Positions 8,572-18,764 are shown, counted from the stretch's first letter. The stretch: 64,000 nt of DNA from an uncultured Clostridia bacterium (GCA_947630015.1 CANRFY010000002.1:118710-182709), one strand, 5' to 3'. Program-made: numbers and translations. The notes: generated by a model not told the origin, from the sequence alone.

Positions 8572-8734
8572 TTTAAGTAAATACGGGGCTCCGCCCCGCA
8601 CCCCGCCAAGGGAACTTCTTGAAAGAGTTCCCTTGGAACCCTCAAGAACTTTTCTTGAAAAACAAGCAATTATAATTTTTGAAGGGGAGCGCGAGGGGAA
8701 GCTTTTATAAAAAGTTTCCCCTCGCCGAAAAACT
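8572..8734. repeat. Intergenic palindromes between amt and asnB
   Basis: Three hairpin-forming stretches fill this gap: a GGGGCTCCGCCCC palindrome near 8585, an AAGGGAACT/AGTTCCCTT palindrome near 8608-8635, and a 16-bp stem at 8691-8706 / 8710-8725 with a 3-base loop (GCGAGGGGAA, G-U, CTTTT). The last ends only 9 bases before the asnB start and would bury any GGGGAA ribosome site. Similar words recur in other gaps of this window. Confidence 0.6.
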
Positions 8735-10321
8735 ATGTGTTCAATAATGGGCTGGCTGGACGGCAGGGCGGACGCCGAAAAATTCTGTCTCGGATTTGAA
8801 AAGACGCATTCTCGCGGGCCGGACGAATCGCGGATAGTCGAGGCCGGCGACGGACTTTTGGGATTCCACCGTCTCGCCATAATGGGACTGACGCCGGAGG
8901 GGATGCAGCCGTTCGAGCTTGACGGCAGTTATGTCGTCTGCAACGGCGAGCTTTACGGCTTCGAGGCGATGAGAGCCGATCTTATCGCTAAAGGCTACAG
9001 CTTCAAAAGCGACAGCGACTGCGAGATCATACTGCCCCTGTGGCGCGAGTACGGCGTCGATATGTTCGGGATGCTGGACGCGGAATTCGCGATGATAATA
9101 TACGACGCCGAAAAAAAGACGTTTATCGCGGCGCGCGATCCGATCGGGATCAGGCCGCTCTATTACGGATACGATAAATTGACGGGCGAGCTTATCATGG
9201 CGAGCGAGGCGAAGAACCTCGTGCCGATCGCGGATCATATAATGCCGTTCCCGCCCGGGCATTATTATATGAACGGAAAATTCACTCCCTATTGCGATAT
9301 AGCCCGCGTCGACGGCGTTATACGCGACGACGTCGAGACCGTGTGCCGAAACATACGGGAAAAGCTCGTGCGCGGCGTCGAAAAACGTCTCGTATCAGAT
9401 TCAAAGGTGGGATTTCTGCTCTCGGGCGGACTCGATTCGTCGCTCGTCTGCGCGATCGCGGCGAAAAAGAGCAAGGAGCCGATAAAGACGTTCGCGATCG
9501 GGATGAGCGAGGATGCGATCGATCTGCGCTACGCGCGGATCGTCGCCGACTATATCGGCAGCGATCACACCGAGGTCATAATCACCGCCGACGATGTGAT
9601 ACGCGCGCTGCCGGACGTAGTCGCGCTTCTCGGCACATACGACATCACGACGATACGCGCCTCTGTCGGGATGTATCTCGTCTGCCGCGCGATACATGAG
9701 ACGACAGATCTGCGCGTCATTCTGACGGGCGAGATATCGGACGAGCTGTTCGGATACAAGTACACGGATTTCGCGCCCGATGCGGACGCGTTCCAGCGCG
9801 AGGCTGAAAAGCGCGTGCGCGAGCTTCATATGTACGACGTTCTGCGCGCCGACAGATGCATATCGGTGAACTCGCTCGAGGCGAGGGTGCCGTTCGGCGA
9901 TCTCGATTTCGTGAAATATGTGATGGCGGTCGATCCCGAACTGAAGCTGAACAAATATAACAAGGGAAAGTATCTTCTGCGCCACGCGTTCGAGGGGACG
10001 GGGATTTTGCCGGATTCGATCCTGTGGCGCGAGAAGGCGGCGTTCTCCGACGCCGTCGGCCATTCGATGGTGGATTATCTAAAGGCATACGCGAACGCGG
10101 CGTATACGGATGAGGAATACGAGGCGCTGCGCGAAAAATATACGCACGCAAAGCCGTTCACGAAGGAATCGCTTCTGTACCGCGAGCTGTTCGAGACATA
10201 TTATTCGGGGCAGGACGCGATGGTGGTCGATTTCTGGATGCCGAACCGCGAATGGGAGGGCTGCGATGTCGACGATCCGTCGGCGCGCGTGCTTTCAAAC
10301 TACGGGGACAGCGGAATATAA
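8735..10321 (+). CDS. asnB: Asparagine synthase, glutamine-hydrolysing
   Basis: This 528-aa cytosolic enzyme makes asparagine from aspartate, glutamine and ATP. Cys2 after the initiator Met (MCSIMGWLDG) is the class II glutaminase nucleophile. The glutaminase domain covers roughly residues 1-190 (SRGPDESR, FHRLAIMG, CNGELYGFE, SDCEIILPL). The synthetase domain begins near residue 215 with the PP-loop pyrophosphatase motif LLSGGLDSSLVCAIAA and continues through GEISDELFGY and a long C-terminal region. It lies downstream of amt and upstream of carAB, all ammonia- or glutamine-using genes. No clear ribosome site precedes the ATG, and a strong hairpin ends 9 bases upstream, so translation may be structure-limited. 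Confidence 0.95.
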   Translation: MCSIMGWLDGRADAEKFCLGFEKTHSRGPDESRIVEAGDGLLGFHRLAIMGLTPEGMQPFELDGSYVVCNGELYGFEAMRADLIAKGYSFKSDSDCEIILPLWREYGVDMFGMLDAEFAMIIYDAEKKTFIAARDPIGIRPLYYGYDKLTGELIMASEAKNLVPIADHIMPFPPGHYYMNGKFTPYCDIARVDGVIRDDVETVCRNIREKLVRGVEKRLVSDSKVGFLLSGGLDSSLVCAIAAKKSKEPIKTFAIGMSEDAIDLRYARIVADYIGSDHTEVIITADDVIRALPDVVALLGTYDITTIRASVGMYLVCRAIHETTDLRVILTGEISDELFGYKYTDFAPDADAFQREAEKRVRELHMYDVLRADRCISVNSLEARVPFGDLDFVKYVMAVDPELKLNKYNKGKYLLRHAFEGTGILPDSILWREKAAFSDAVGHSMVDYLKAYANAAYTDEEYEALREKYTHAKPFTKESLLYRELFETYYSGQDAMVVDFWMPNREWEGCDVDDPSARVLSNYGDSGI

Positions 10322-10338
10322 AAATTATAACGAACGAA

Positions 10339-10368
10339 GGGGGAAACTTTTGCAAAAAAGCTTCCCCC
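10339..10368. terminator. Palindrome after asnB
   Basis: GGGGGAA-A-CTTTT (10339-10351) pairs with AAAAG-C-TTCCCCC (10356-10368), 12 pairs with one mismatch and a GCAA loop. It shares its core with the palindrome before asnB. No strong T run follows on the plus strand, so it may be a repeat rather than an efficient terminator. Confidence 0.5.
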
Positions 10369-10395
10369 GCTTTGAAAATTATTGTCGGCTCGCTA

Positions 10396-10424
10396 TTGTA
10401 AACGGCGGCTCGCCATGATATAAT
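10396..10424 (+). promoter_or_regulatory. Promoter of carAB
   Basis: TTGTAA at 10396-10401, 17 bases, then TATAAT at 10419-10424, 36 bases before the carA start. No pyrimidine-sensing leader (PyrR site) is evident. Confidence 0.6.
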
Positions 10425-10460
10425 AACCATTTAGAAAAAATTTAAAGACGAGGCTGCGGC

Positions 10461-11561
10461 ATGGATTTTGAATGCAGAAACAACAGAAAGCTCGTGCTTG
10501 AGGACGGCGACGTATACGAGGGACGCGGCTTCGGCAGTGGCTGTGAACGCGTGACCGAGGTCGTGTTCAACACGTCCCCCGTCGGGTATCAGGAGATAGT
10601 CTCCGACCCGTCGTACACGTACCAGACCGTCGTATTCGCGTACCCGCTGATCGGGAACTACGGCATCGCGGACGACGATTTCGAGACGGAGACGCCCACG
10701 ATAGGCGGACTCGCCGTCCGCGAATACTGCGATTCGCCGTCGAATTTCCGTTCGCGCCGCACGCTCGGCGAGCTGTTGTGCGAATACGGCATCCCCGGCA
10801 TCGAGGGGATCGACACGCGCCGCCTCGTCCGTTCGATAAGGAGCCGAGGCAGCCGCCTCGGCATCATCACCGACATCGACACGCCGACGGAGGAGGCGAT
10901 ATCGAAGATCGCCGCGTACACGCCGCCGCGCGACGCCGTCGCGACAGTGTCGCGAAAAAAGATAGTCACATACGACGTTGACGAGCCGCGGTTCCACGTC
11001 GTCGCCGTCGACTGCGGCATGAAGCAGAACATAGTGCGCTGCCTTAACAAAAAGGGCTGCCGCGTCACCGTCGTCCCGTATGACACCGACGCGGACACGA
11101 TAACGAGCCTTCGTCCCGACGGCGTTTTCGTCTCGAACGGCCCCGGCGACCCCGCCGACGTGACGCCCGTGATCAAGACGCTGCGCCGCCTGCACGGGAG
11201 GTTCCCCATATTCGGCATATGCCTCGGGCATCAGCTTTTGGCGCTCTCCTACGGCGGCAGAACGTATAAGCTCAAATTCGGCCACAGAGGCGGCAATCAT
11301 CCCGTCAAAAACGTGCTGACAGATAAGCTTGAGATAACGTCGCAGAACCATTCCTACGCCGTCGATATGGCGTCGCTCGAGGGAACGCCGTGTCGGGTGA
11401 CGCACATCAATATCCTCGACGGCACCGTCGAGGGCATCGAATGCGCGCGCGACCGCGCGTTCTCGGTTCAGTACCACCCCGAAAGCGCGCCCGGACCCGA
11501 GGACAGCGGATACCTGTTCGACAGATTCATCGACATAATGGGGGGCGCGGAGAATGCCTAA
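10461..11561 (+). CDS. carA: Carbamoyl-phosphate synthase small subunit
   Basis: This 366-aa class I glutaminase subunit releases ammonia for carbamoyl phosphate used in pyrimidine and arginine synthesis. The N-terminal CarA-specific domain ([21 protein letters not shown]-like [12 protein letters not shown]) is followed by the glutamine amidotransferase domain from about residue 180 ([26 protein letters not shown]). The nucleophilic Cys is in [16 protein letters not shown] and the His/Glu pair in [14 protein letters not shown]. The length is typical. Its end overlaps the carB start by 8 bases, so the two subunits are likely translationally coupled. A promoter lies just upstream. Confidence 0.96.
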   Translation: MDFECRNNRKLVLEDGDVYEGRGFGSGCERVTEVVFNTSPVGYQEIVSDPSYTYQTVVFAYPLIGNYGIADDDFETETPTIGGLAVREYCDSPSNFRSRRTLGELLCEYGIPGIEGIDTRRLVRSIRSRGSRLGIITDIDTPTEEAISKIAAYTPPRDAVATVSRKKIVTYDVDEPRFHVVAVDCGMKQNIVRCLNKKGCRVTVVPYDTDADTITSLRPDGVFVSNGPGDPADVTPVIKTLRRLHGRFPIFGICLGHQLLALSYGGRTYKLKFGHRGGNHPVKNVLTDKLEITSQNHSYAVDMASLEGTPCRVTHINILDGTVEGIECARDRAFSVQYHPESAPGPEDSGYLFDRFIDIMGGAENA

Positions 11562-14500
11562 GAGAACTGATATAAAAAAGATACTCGTCATCGGCTCGGG
11601 GCCGATCGTGATCGGTCAGGCGGCCGAGTTCGATTACGCCGGCACGCAGGCGTGCCTCGCGCTCAAGGAGGAGGGCTACGAGGTCATTCTCTGCAACTCG
11701 AATCCCGCCACGATCATGACGGACATTTCGATCGCGGACAAGGTCTACATGGAGCCGCTGACGCTCGAATATATCGCGAAGGTCGTCAGACGCGAGCGCC
11801 CCGACGCGCTTCTGCCCGGGATCGGCGGTCAGACGGGACTGAATCTCGCGATGCAGCTTGCGAGAAAGGGCATACTGCACGAATGTCAGGTCGAGCTGCT
11901 CGGCACTAAGATCGAGTCGATAGAGAGAGCGGAGGACAGAGAGCAGTTCCGCGAGCTGTGCCGCTCGCTCGGCGAGCCGGTTCTGCCGTCCATAATCGCG
12001 CACAGCGTAGAGGACGCGATAAAGGCGGCACAGGAGATCGGATATCCCGTCGTGCTTCGTCCCGCGTTCACGCTCGGAGGCACGGGAGGCGGATTTGCCG
12101 ACGACGAGGACGAGCTGCGCCAGATAATGAAAAACGCGCTCGTTCTTTCGCCCGTCCATCAGGTGCTTGTGGAAAAGAGCGTGAAGGGCTACAAGGAGAT
12201 CGAATACGAGGTCATCAGAGACGCTAACGACACGGCGATAACGGTCTGCAACATGGAAAACGTCGATCCCGTCGGCATACACACCGGCGACTCGATCGTT
12301 GTCTGCCCGTCGCAGACGCTGACGAACAAGGAATATCATATGCTGCGTAACAGCGCGCTCAAAATCATACGCGCGCTCGGAATCGAGGGCGGCTGCAACG
12401 TGCAGTTCGCGCTCGATCCGAATTCGTTCCAATATTATCTTATCGAGGTCAATCCGCGCGTATCGCGTTCGTCCGCGCTCGCCTCGAAGGCGAGCGGATA
12501 TCCGATCGCGCGCGTATCGGCGAAGATAAGCGTCGGAATGCGGCTCGACGAGATAATGCTTGCGAACACGCCGGCGTCGTTCGAGCCTGCGCTCGACTAT
12601 GTGGTGACGAAGATGCCGCGCTTCCCGTTCGACAAATTTACGGACGCGAACCAGAAGCTCGGCACGCAGATGAAGGCGACCGGCGAGGTCATGAGCGTCG
12701 GCAGGACGTTCGAGGAAAGCATCCTAAAGGCGATACGCTCGCTCGAGGTCGGCGTACACCATCTGCATATGGTGAAATTCGACGACGCCGCGACGGACGA
12801 GCTGCTCGATTACATAAAGATCGGCACCGACGACAGGATCTACGCGATCGCGGAGCTTCTGCGCCGCGGTACCGCGCCCGCCGATATCACCGCCGCGACG
12901 GGCATCGACAGATTCTTCATCGATAAGCTCAACAACATAATCGAGGCGGAGCGCGTCATAAAATCGTCCGATCTCGACAGGGACACGCTTTACCGCGCGA
13001 AGAGGATGGGCTTCTCCGACCGCGCGATCGCGGAGCTGACGGGACGGCGCGAGATCGACGTGTTCAACATGAGACGCGAACATAACGTTTTCCCCGTATA
13101 TAAAATGATAGATACGTGCGCGTCGGAGTTCAAGTCATACGTCCCCTACTTCTATTCGACATACGAGGACGAAAACGAGTCGGTCGTGTCGGATAAGAAA
13201 AAGATCGTCGTTCTCGGCTCGGGGCCGATAAGGATCGGTCAGGGCGTCGAATTCGATTATTCGACGGTCCACGCCGTCAAGACGATAAAATCATACGGCT
13301 ACGAGGCCATCATCATCAACAACAATCCCGAGACTGTCTCGACGGATTACACCACGTCCGACAAGCTCTACTTCGAGCCGCTCTGCGTCGAGGATGTGAT
13401 GAACATCCTCGAGCTTGAAAAGCCCGAGGGCGTGATCGCGACGCTGGGCGGTCAGACGGCGGTCAATCTCGCCGAGCCGCTCAACGAGCGCGGCGTCCGT
13501 CTGATCGGAACAGACTGCGACGCTATCGAGCGCGCCGAGAACCGCGACGCGTTCGAGCGCGTGCTGCTCGATCTCCACATCCCGCAGCCGAAGGGACGCG
13601 CCGTGACGAATATCGAGGACGGCGTCCGCGCGGCGGAGGAGATCGGATATCCCGTGCTTGTAAGGCCGAGCTTCGTTCTCGGCGGCAGAGCGATGCAGAT
13701 AGTGGCGAAGGAGGAGCATCTGCGCCATTACTTAAAGACGGCGGTCGAGATCGACGTCGACAAGCCGGTGCTTGTCGACAAATACATCCAGGGGCGCGAG
13801 CTGGAGGTCGACGCCATCTGCGACGGCGTCAACGTGTTCGTCCCGGGCATCATGGAGCTTGTGGAGCGCACCGGTATCCATTCCGGCGACTCGATGTCGG
13901 TGTATCCGACGTTCTCGGTGTCGGACAAGGTGAAGGGAACGATCCTCGAATACGCGAAGAAGCTCGGTCTCGGAATCGGCATCGTGGGGCTATACAATAT
14001 CCAGTTCATCGTAGATAAAAACGACGACGTGTACATAATCGAGGTAAATCCGCGCTCGTCGAGAACGGTCCCGTTCCTCTCCAAGGCGACGGGATACAGC
14101 CTCGCCGATATCGCGACGCTCGTCATACTCGGCAAGAGCCTGCGCGAGCAGGGGATATTCACCCTCTATCCCGACGAAAAAAAGCGCTGGTACGTGAAAG
14201 CGCCCGCGTTCTCGTTCTCGAAGCTGAACGGCATGGACGCGTATCTGTCGCCGGAGATGAAATCGACGGGCGAGGCGATCGGCTACGACGACAAATTGCA
14301 CCGCGCCATGTATAAGGCGCTGATCGCGTCCGGCATCAATATGCAGAATTACGGCACAGTGCTTGTGACGCTCGCCGACGAGGACAAGGACGAGGCGCTG
14401 CCGCTCGTCCGCCGGTTCTACGACATGGGCTTCAACATCGAGGCGACGATCGGAACGGCGAATCATCTGCGCGAACACGGCATACGGACGAGAGTGCGCC

Positions 14501-14733
14501 GCAAGCTGTCGGAGGGCAGCACCGACATCCTCGACGCTATACGGTCGGGGTACGTGAGCTACGTGATAAACACGCGCGCGATACTGTCCGGCGTCCACTA
14601 CGAGGACGGCGTCGCGATACGCCGCTGCGCGAGCGAAAACAACGTCACGATGTTCACATCGCTCGACACGGTGCGCGTGCTGCTCGACGTACTCGAGGAG
14701 ATCACGATCGGGATTTCGCCGATAAACGCATAA
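11554..14733 (+). CDS. carB: Carbamoyl-phosphate synthase large subunit
   Basis: This 1059-aa synthase subunit makes carbamoyl phosphate from bicarbonate, ammonia and two ATP. Two homologous halves are visible. The first begins [20 protein letters not shown] and carries an ATP-grasp domain ([32 protein letters not shown]); the second begins [20 protein letters not shown] ([34 protein letters not shown]). The last 130 residues form the MGS-like allosteric domain ([20 protein letters not shown]). The length matches the family. It is followed by a strong bidirectional terminator facing a convergent gene. Confidence 0.97.
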   Translation: MPKRTDIKKILVIGSGPIVIGQAAEFDYAGTQACLALKEEGYEVILCNSNPATIMTDISIADKVYMEPLTLEYIAKVVRRERPDALLPGIGGQTGLNLAMQLARKGILHECQVELLGTKIESIERAEDREQFRELCRSLGEPVLPSIIAHSVEDAIKAAQEIGYPVVLRPAFTLGGTGGGFADDEDELRQIMKNALVLSPVHQVLVEKSVKGYKEIEYEVIRDANDTAITVCNMENVDPVGIHTGDSIVVCPSQTLTNKEYHMLRNSALKIIRALGIEGGCNVQFALDPNSFQYYLIEVNPRVSRSSALASKASGYPIARVSAKISVGMRLDEIMLANTPASFEPALDYVVTKMPRFPFDKFTDANQKLGTQMKATGEVMSVGRTFEESILKAIRSLEVGVHHLHMVKFDDAATDELLDYIKIGTDDRIYAIAELLRRGTAPADITAATGIDRFFIDKLNNIIEAERVIKSSDLDRDTLYRAKRMGFSDRAIAELTGRREIDVFNMRREHNVFPVYKMIDTCASEFKSYVPYFYSTYEDENESVVSDKKKIVVLGSGPIRIGQGVEFDYSTVHAVKTIKSYGYEAIIINNNPETVSTDYTTSDKLYFEPLCVEDVMNILELEKPEGVIATLGGQTAVNLAEPLNERGVRLIGTDCDAIERAENRDAFERVLLDLHIPQPKGRAVTNIEDGVRAAEEIGYPVLVRPSFVLGGRAMQIVAKEEHLRHYLKTAVEIDVDKPVLVDKYIQGRELEVDAICDGVNVFVPGIMELVERTGIHSGDSMSVYPTFSVSDKVKGTILEYAKKLGLGIGIVGLYNIQFIVDKNDDVYIIEVNPRSSRTVPFLSKATGYSLADIATLVILGKSLREQGIFTLYPDEKKRWYVKAPAFSFSKLNGMDAYLSPEMKSTGEAIGYDDKLHRAMYKALIASGINMQNYGTVLVTLADEDKDEALPLVRRFYDMGFNIEATIGTANHLREHGIRTRVRRKLSEGSTDILDAIRSGYVSYVINTRAILSGVHYEDGVAIRRCASENNVTMFTSLDTVRVLLDVLEEITIGISPINA

Positions 14734-14738
14734 AAAAT

Positions 14739-14770
14739 TCGCAGCCGCGAAATGTCGCGGCTGCGATTTT
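14739..14770. terminator. Bidirectional terminator between carB and a convergent gene
   Basis: A perfect 12-bp stem, TCGCAGCCGCGA / TCGCGGCTGCGA, with loop AATG (14739-14750 / 14755-14766), flanked by an A run on the left and TTTT on the right. It can stop both convergent transcripts. Confidence 0.88.
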
Positions 14771-14781
14771 CTTGCAGTTTT

Positions 14782-15270
14782 TCAGTCGGTCGGGAGCGTG
14801 TACGTGCAGCTCCATGAATACGGGAGCGTGACGTATCCGCCGCGGCTGCTGAGCAGTCCGAACATCGGCAGAAGCGTATACGTGCCTTTGACGGTGATCT
14901 CGATCGTATCGTTTTCGGAATTCGTCGAGGAGATGTTGCACACCACGCCGTCCTGATGCAGCTTGAGAGTCCCCACTATCCCCGAAAAATACGACGTGAT
15001 ATTGTCCTCGTCGACCTCGACGATGCGCTTTTGGCCGTCGACGATCTCGTACTTATACGAGAACTCGATCGTCCCCGCGACGGTGAAGCCGTTTAAGCCG
15101 AGGCTCGTAAACGGCGCGTAATGCGTGCGTTTCACAGTCACAGCGCCGCCGTCGACGGCGAGACTCATATTATCGGATTCGTCGGCGTTGTTCGCGTCGG
15201 CAGCAATTATGGCTCCGTTTACGGAAAAGAGCAGAACGAGAGCGAGTAACACGGAAACGAAAATCTTCAT
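14782..15270 (-). CDS. Small secreted protein of unknown function
   Basis: This 162-aa protein has a clear signal peptide at residues 1-24 or so (MKIFVSVLLALVLLFSVNGA, then IIAADAN), so it is likely exported. The mature part has about 135 residues, is rich in beta-branched residues and alternates charged and hydrophobic positions, as in a single small beta-sandwich. No lipobox Cys follows the hydrophobic core, so it is probably not a lipoprotein, and no sorting motif or membrane anchor is present. It has its own near-consensus promoter. I do not recognise the family and assign no function. Confidence 0.7.
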   Translation of the reverse strand: MKIFVSVLLALVLLFSVNGAIIAADANNADESDNMSLAVDGGAVTVKRTHYAPFTSLGLNGFTVAGTIEFSYKYEIVDGQKRIVEVDEDNITSYFSGIVGTLKLHQDGVVCNISSTNSENDTIEITVKGTYTLLPMFGLLSSRGGYVTLPYSWSCTYTLPTD

Positions 15271-15332
15271 CGATAAAGCTCCTTTTGCCGAATTTGACGG
15301 CCGCCGAAATCGGCGAACCTTTCCCGATTACT

Positions 15333-15361
15333 ATTATAGTACCGCGCGGCCGGAATGTCAA
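15333..15361 (-). promoter_or_regulatory. Promoter of the small secreted protein gene
   Basis: On the minus strand TTGACA (15361-15356), 17 bases, TATAAT (15338-15333): a perfect consensus pair, about 63 bases before the start codon at 15270. Confidence 0.8.
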
Positions 15362-15493
15362 CGGATACTTGTCAAAAAGTCACAAAAATTATAATTTATA
15401 TGCAAAATTTATAAAGTAAACACGGCATTATTCACGCGCGCGGCGCGCGGACGCGCCGGCAGTCCCATTTTCCGATATCATTGCGATTCGCAC

Positions 15494-15522
15494 TTGAAAA
15501 AATCGGTGTATTGGTGTATGAT
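15494..15522 (+). promoter_or_regulatory. Promoter of the DUF5685/J-domain operon
   Basis: TTGAAA at 15494-15499, 17 bases, TATGAT at 15517-15522, about 40 bases before the TTG start at 15563. The surrounding 15271-15562 gap holds only this promoter and the divergent one. Confidence 0.65.
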
Positions 15523-15562
15523 ATATTATGTATGAGTATTGTCACGGGCGCGGAGGTGCTGA

Positions 15563-16411
15563 TTGTTCGGCCATATAAAAACATATACGCCTGAGCTTCG
15601 CGTCCGCGACGCGGAGGCTTACCGCGCCGCGTACTGCGGCTTGTGCCGCGTTATGCGCCGCCGCATCGGCGTGACGTCGGCGGCCGCGCTGTCGTATGAT
15701 ATGGCGTTTTTGGCCGTTCTGCGCATGGCGCTTTCGGACGAACATCCCGAATTCCGCCGCCGCCGCTGTTATAAGCCGCGCGCGCGGCTCATGATCGAGG
15801 AAACGCCGTCGCTTCTGTATGCGGCGGGCGTCTCGGCGCTTCTCTCAAAGCTCAAGCTTGACGACGACGTCGCCGACGAACGTGGATTTTCGCGTATGCG
15901 CGCCCGCGCGCTGCTCCCGATCTCGCGCCGCCACTGCCGGCGCGCCGGCATCGACGGGGAACTCGCCGCCGCCGTCACGGACGCGATATCGAGGCTGAAC
16001 GGCCTCGAGGAAAACGACGACGCGTCGCTCTCCGACTGCGCGGCCGCATTCGGGGACGCGCTCTCGGAGATATTCGCGCACGGCATCGACGGAGTCGAGG
16101 CGCGAATTGCGCGCACGGCGGGACGCGCCGTCGGAAGATTCGTCTATATCCTCGACGAGTTCTGCGACGAGGAGGAGGACGAGGCGGCGCACAGAAAAAA
16201 TCGCGTCGCGGAGCTGTATCCGATACCGCTCTCGACCGACGACGCCGACGCGTTCTCCGACGCGCTCGCGCTCGAGCTTGAACCGGCGCTGCACGCGCTC
16301 GAGCTTGTTGACGGCGGCAGATTCGGCATCGATATCGCGATCAACATCGTCTCGCTCGGAATGATGCAGGAGGCGCGGCGGATCATATCCGAAAAAACAA
16401 AAAGCACATAA
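15563..16411 (+). CDS. DUF5685 family protein
   Basis: This 282-aa cytosolic protein has the N-terminal signature of DUF5685 (MFGHIKTYTPELRVRDAEAY, then YCGLCRVMRRRIGV). It starts with TTG, preceded by GGAGGTG at good spacing. A Cys pair near residue 27 (CGLC) and further Cys at RRRCYKPRA, the CRRAG segment and SDCAAAFGD could bind a metal. Two helical segments with conserved acidic and Asn residues are visible (FVYILDEFCDEEED, FGIDIAINIVSLGMM). I know of no established function for the family. The downstream J-domain gene begins 21 bases later and a small membrane protein follows, which suggests a functional trio. Confidence 0.8.
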   Translation: MFGHIKTYTPELRVRDAEAYRAAYCGLCRVMRRRIGVTSAAALSYDMAFLAVLRMALSDEHPEFRRRRCYKPRARLMIEETPSLLYAAGVSALLSKLKLDDDVADERGFSRMRARALLPISRRHCRRAGIDGELAAAVTDAISRLNGLEENDDASLSDCAAAFGDALSEIFAHGIDGVEARIARTAGRAVGRFVYILDEFCDEEEDEAAHRKNRVAELYPIPLSTDDADAFSDALALELEPALHALELVDGGRFGIDIAINIVSLGMMQEARRIISEKTKST

Positions 16412-16432
16412 TACGGATTAGGAGGCGAACCG

Positions 16433-17056
16433 TTGAGAGATCCCTATGAAACGCTCGGCGTGCCGCGCACGGCGTCGGACGCGGAGATAAAGAAGGCATA
16501 TTACGCGCTCGCGAAAAAATATCATCCCGACAATTATCAAGGCTCCGACCTCGCCGACGTGGCCGAGGAAAAGATGAAGGAGATCAACGAGGCATACGCG
16601 AAGATCGAAAGCGAACGCAGCGCGCAGCAGGGCGGCGTCGCATACGATTACGCATATGACGACGGCGCCGCCGGTGGCGGCGCCGACAGCGGCGCCGCAT
16701 ACGGCGAGCTGTTCCGTCAGGTGCGTATGCAGATCAACAGCCGCAGATACGATACGGCGTATTCGATGCTGAATTCGGTCCCCGAAAACGACAGGGACGC
16801 CGAATGGCATTATCTGTACGGATGCGTGATGCTCGGCGTCGGCAGCTATGCGGAGGCGATGCGCCATATCGAAACGGCGTGCTATATGCAGCCCGACAAC
16901 GCGGAATATCAAAGGACGCGCGACTCGATCCGCCAAAGGACGGCGTACAGCCGCCCCATGGGCGGCGGGGCGAGCGTGTGCGACATATTTCAGGGACTCA
17001 TATGCGCGGACTGCTGCTGCGAATGCATGGGCGGGGATCTGATCCCGTGCTGCTGA
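16433..17056 (+). CDS. J-domain protein with a cysteine-rich C-terminus
   Basis: This 207-aa protein begins with a J-domain ([20 protein letters not shown], then KKYHPDNYQ) with the HPD tripeptide that stimulates Hsp70 ATPase. A Gly/Ala/Asp linker and a TPR-like helical region follow (residues about 95-165, [20 protein letters not shown]). The last 25 residues are strikingly rich in Cys ([19 protein letters not shown], then CC), suggesting metal binding or membrane interaction. It lacks the Gly/Phe region and zinc-finger core of true DnaJ, so it is a specialised co-chaperone. The start is TTG with AGGAGG just upstream. It sits between the DUF5685 gene and a small membrane protein gene. Confidence 0.85.
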   Translation: MRDPYETLGVPRTASDAEIKKAYYALAKKYHPDNYQGSDLADVAEEKMKEINEAYAKIESERSAQQGGVAYDYAYDDGAAGGGADSGAAYGELFRQVRMQINSRRYDTAYSMLNSVPENDRDAEWHYLYGCVMLGVGSYAEAMRHIETACYMQPDNAEYQRTRDSIRQRTAYSRPMGGGASVCDIFQGLICADCCCECMGGDLIPCC

Positions 17057-17066
17057 CGGAGGCGTC

Positions 17067-17588
17067 ATGAAAAACACAAAGCGGATCGCGACGTGCGGCA
17101 TAATGTGCGCGCTTTCGATCGCGGTCATATATCTCGCGACGATAACGGACCTTTTGTCGCTGTGCGGCTGCTACGCCGCCGCACTCATAATCGTGTTCAT
17201 CAGGATCGAATACGGCTCGCCGTCGGCGTTGACGGTGTACGCGGTAACGGCCGTCGTATGCTGGCTCATACTGCCCGATAAGCTCGTCGCCGTCGTCTAC
17301 ACGTTCGCCGCGGGGATATATCCGATAGTGAAGCCGTATGCGGACAAAATTAAGCCGAAATGGCTCGCCTTGGTGTGCAAGCTTGCGGCGCTCAATATTG
17401 AGCTGATCGCGGTGTACGCCGCGGCGCGGTTTCTGTTCCGATTCGAGGCGGAGGGCTTCTGGCTGACGCTGGCGACGATAGGACTTGCCGATCTGTCGTT
17501 CATTCTGATGGACGTTCTGATCGACAGGCTGACGATAATATACCTCGTCCGCTACCGCGACAAGCTGCACAGAAGCGGTATACTGTAA
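17067..17588 (+). CDS. Small polytopic membrane protein of unknown function
   Basis: This 173-aa protein has four to five hydrophobic segments (CALSIAVIYLATITDLLSL, YAAALIIVFIRI, VYAVTAVVCWLILP, VVYTFAAGIYPIV, LAALNIELIAVYAAARFLF, and WLTLATIGLADLSFILMDV). The starting KRIATCGIMCALSIAVIY resembles the first helix of ECF-transporter S-components and related clostridial membrane proteins, but I see no decisive motif. It begins 10 bases after the J-domain protein stop. Its position between that gene and yicC is common for uncharacterised clostridial membrane proteins; no function is assigned. Confidence 0.75.
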   Translation: MKNTKRIATCGIMCALSIAVIYLATITDLLSLCGCYAAALIIVFIRIEYGSPSALTVYAVTAVVCWLILPDKLVAVVYTFAAGIYPIVKPYADKIKPKWLALVCKLAALNIELIAVYAAARFLFRFEAEGFWLTLATIGLADLSFILMDVLIDRLTIIYLVRYRDKLHRSGIL

Positions 17589-17626
17589 ATCAAATATAGC
17601 TATAATAAAAAAGGAAGATAACGCCA

Positions 17627-18514
17627 ATGATACGTTCCATGACCGCCTTCGGACGCGCCGTCCGCGAAGCCGGAGGCAAGCGCTATACGATCGAGATCAA
17701 ATCCGTCAACAGCAAATTTTTAGAGTGCCAGATAAAGTATCCGCGTCAGTACGGCTTTGTCGAGGCGCGGATAAAATCCCATATCGCGGAGCGCGGCGTC
17801 AGCCGCGGTAAGATAGACTGCTATCTCGGCGTCGAGGTGATCGAGCAGCAGGGCGTCGACATCACGCTCGACGGAGCGCTCACGCGCTCGTATATAGCGG
17901 CGCTCGAACGTCTGCGCGACGAATTCGGACTTCGCGACGATATAACCGTCTGCCGCGTCGCGTCGTTCCACGACATCTTCAACGTGACGCATCCGGAGGA
18001 GGATATCGAGGCCGAATGGGAGGCCGTCAGGGAAACGCTCGACGAGGCGCTCGACGGATTCCTCGCGATGAGGGAGGCGGAGGGCGAACGGCTCGCCGCC
18101 GACGCGCGGATAAAGCTGTGCGAGATCGAGGCGGCGTCCGCCGCCATCGGCGAGATATCGGAGCGCAACATAGAAAGCTATCCCGAAAGGCTCGCGGAGC
18201 GGATATCGTCGCTGCTCGAGGGCGGCGGCGTCGAGATAAACGAGCAGCGAATACTGACCGAGGCCGCGATCTTCGCCGATAAGGCGTCCGTCGACGAGGA
18301 GCTTGTGAGGCTTTCCTCGCATATAACGGCGTTCCGCCAGATCCTCGACGAGGAAGAAGCGGTCGGACGGAAGCTCGATTTTCTGATCCAGGAGATCAAC
18401 CGCGAGACGAATACGATCGGCTCGAAATCGCAGGACACAAAAATAGCGCATCTCGTCGTCGACATCAAATGCACGGTCGAAAAGATACGCGAGCAAATTC
18501 AGAATCTGGAATAA
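17627..18514 (+). CDS. yicC: YicC family endoribonuclease
   Basis: This 295-aa cytosolic protein of the YicC family (YicC_N plus DUF1732) has been linked to RNA decay, including degradation of the small RNA RyhB in E. coli. The N-terminal MIRSMTAFGRAVREAGGK and EIKSVNSKFLE are signature segments; the C-terminal block KLDFLIQEINRETNTIGSKS and the following acidic, helical tail are the DUF1732 core. The length is typical. TATAAT at 17601 and AAGGAAG precede the ATG. The downstream remA gene starts 4 bases after the stop, the usual Firmicutes arrangement. Confidence 0.95.
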   Translation: MIRSMTAFGRAVREAGGKRYTIEIKSVNSKFLECQIKYPRQYGFVEARIKSHIAERGVSRGKIDCYLGVEVIEQQGVDITLDGALTRSYIAALERLRDEFGLRDDITVCRVASFHDIFNVTHPEEDIEAEWEAVRETLDEALDGFLAMREAEGERLAADARIKLCEIEAASAAIGEISERNIESYPERLAERISSLLEGGGVEINEQRILTEAAIFADKASVDEELVRLSSHITAFRQILDEEEAVGRKLDFLIQEINRETNTIGSKSQDTKIAHLVVDIKCTVEKIREQIQNLE

Positions 18515-18518
18515 GCGC

Positions 18519-18764
18519 ATGACGTTTTTAAACATCGGATATTCAAATATGGTCGCCTCCGAGCATATCGTCGCCGTGATCGGCAGCGATTCGGCTCCGG
18601 CCAAGCGCCTCGTGGGTGAGGCGAAGGAATCGGGCCGCGTCATTGACGCGACGTGCGGCAAACGGACGCAGTCCGTGATCGTCACCGACAGCGATCACGT
18701 AATACTGTCGGCGCTCGCGCCCGACGCGCTCTACAGGCGCGCCTCCGGCGCGGAGGACGAATGA
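18519..18764 (+). CDS. remA: RemA/DUF370 family regulator
   Basis: This 81-aa protein of the RemA (extracellular matrix regulatory protein A) family forms a DNA-binding ring in Bacillus and activates matrix genes. The family core is visible: FLNIGYSNMVASEHIVAVIG, then SDSAPAKRLVGEAKESGRVI, then DATCGKRTQSVIVTDSDHVI. The length is normal. It follows yicC by 4 bases. In most Firmicutes the next gene is gmk, but here rpoZ follows after about 60 bases with no gmk remnant. Confidence 0.93.
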   Translation: MTFLNIGYSNMVASEHIVAVIGSDSAPAKRLVGEAKESGRVIDATCGKRTQSVIVTDSDHVILSALAPDALYRRASGAEDE

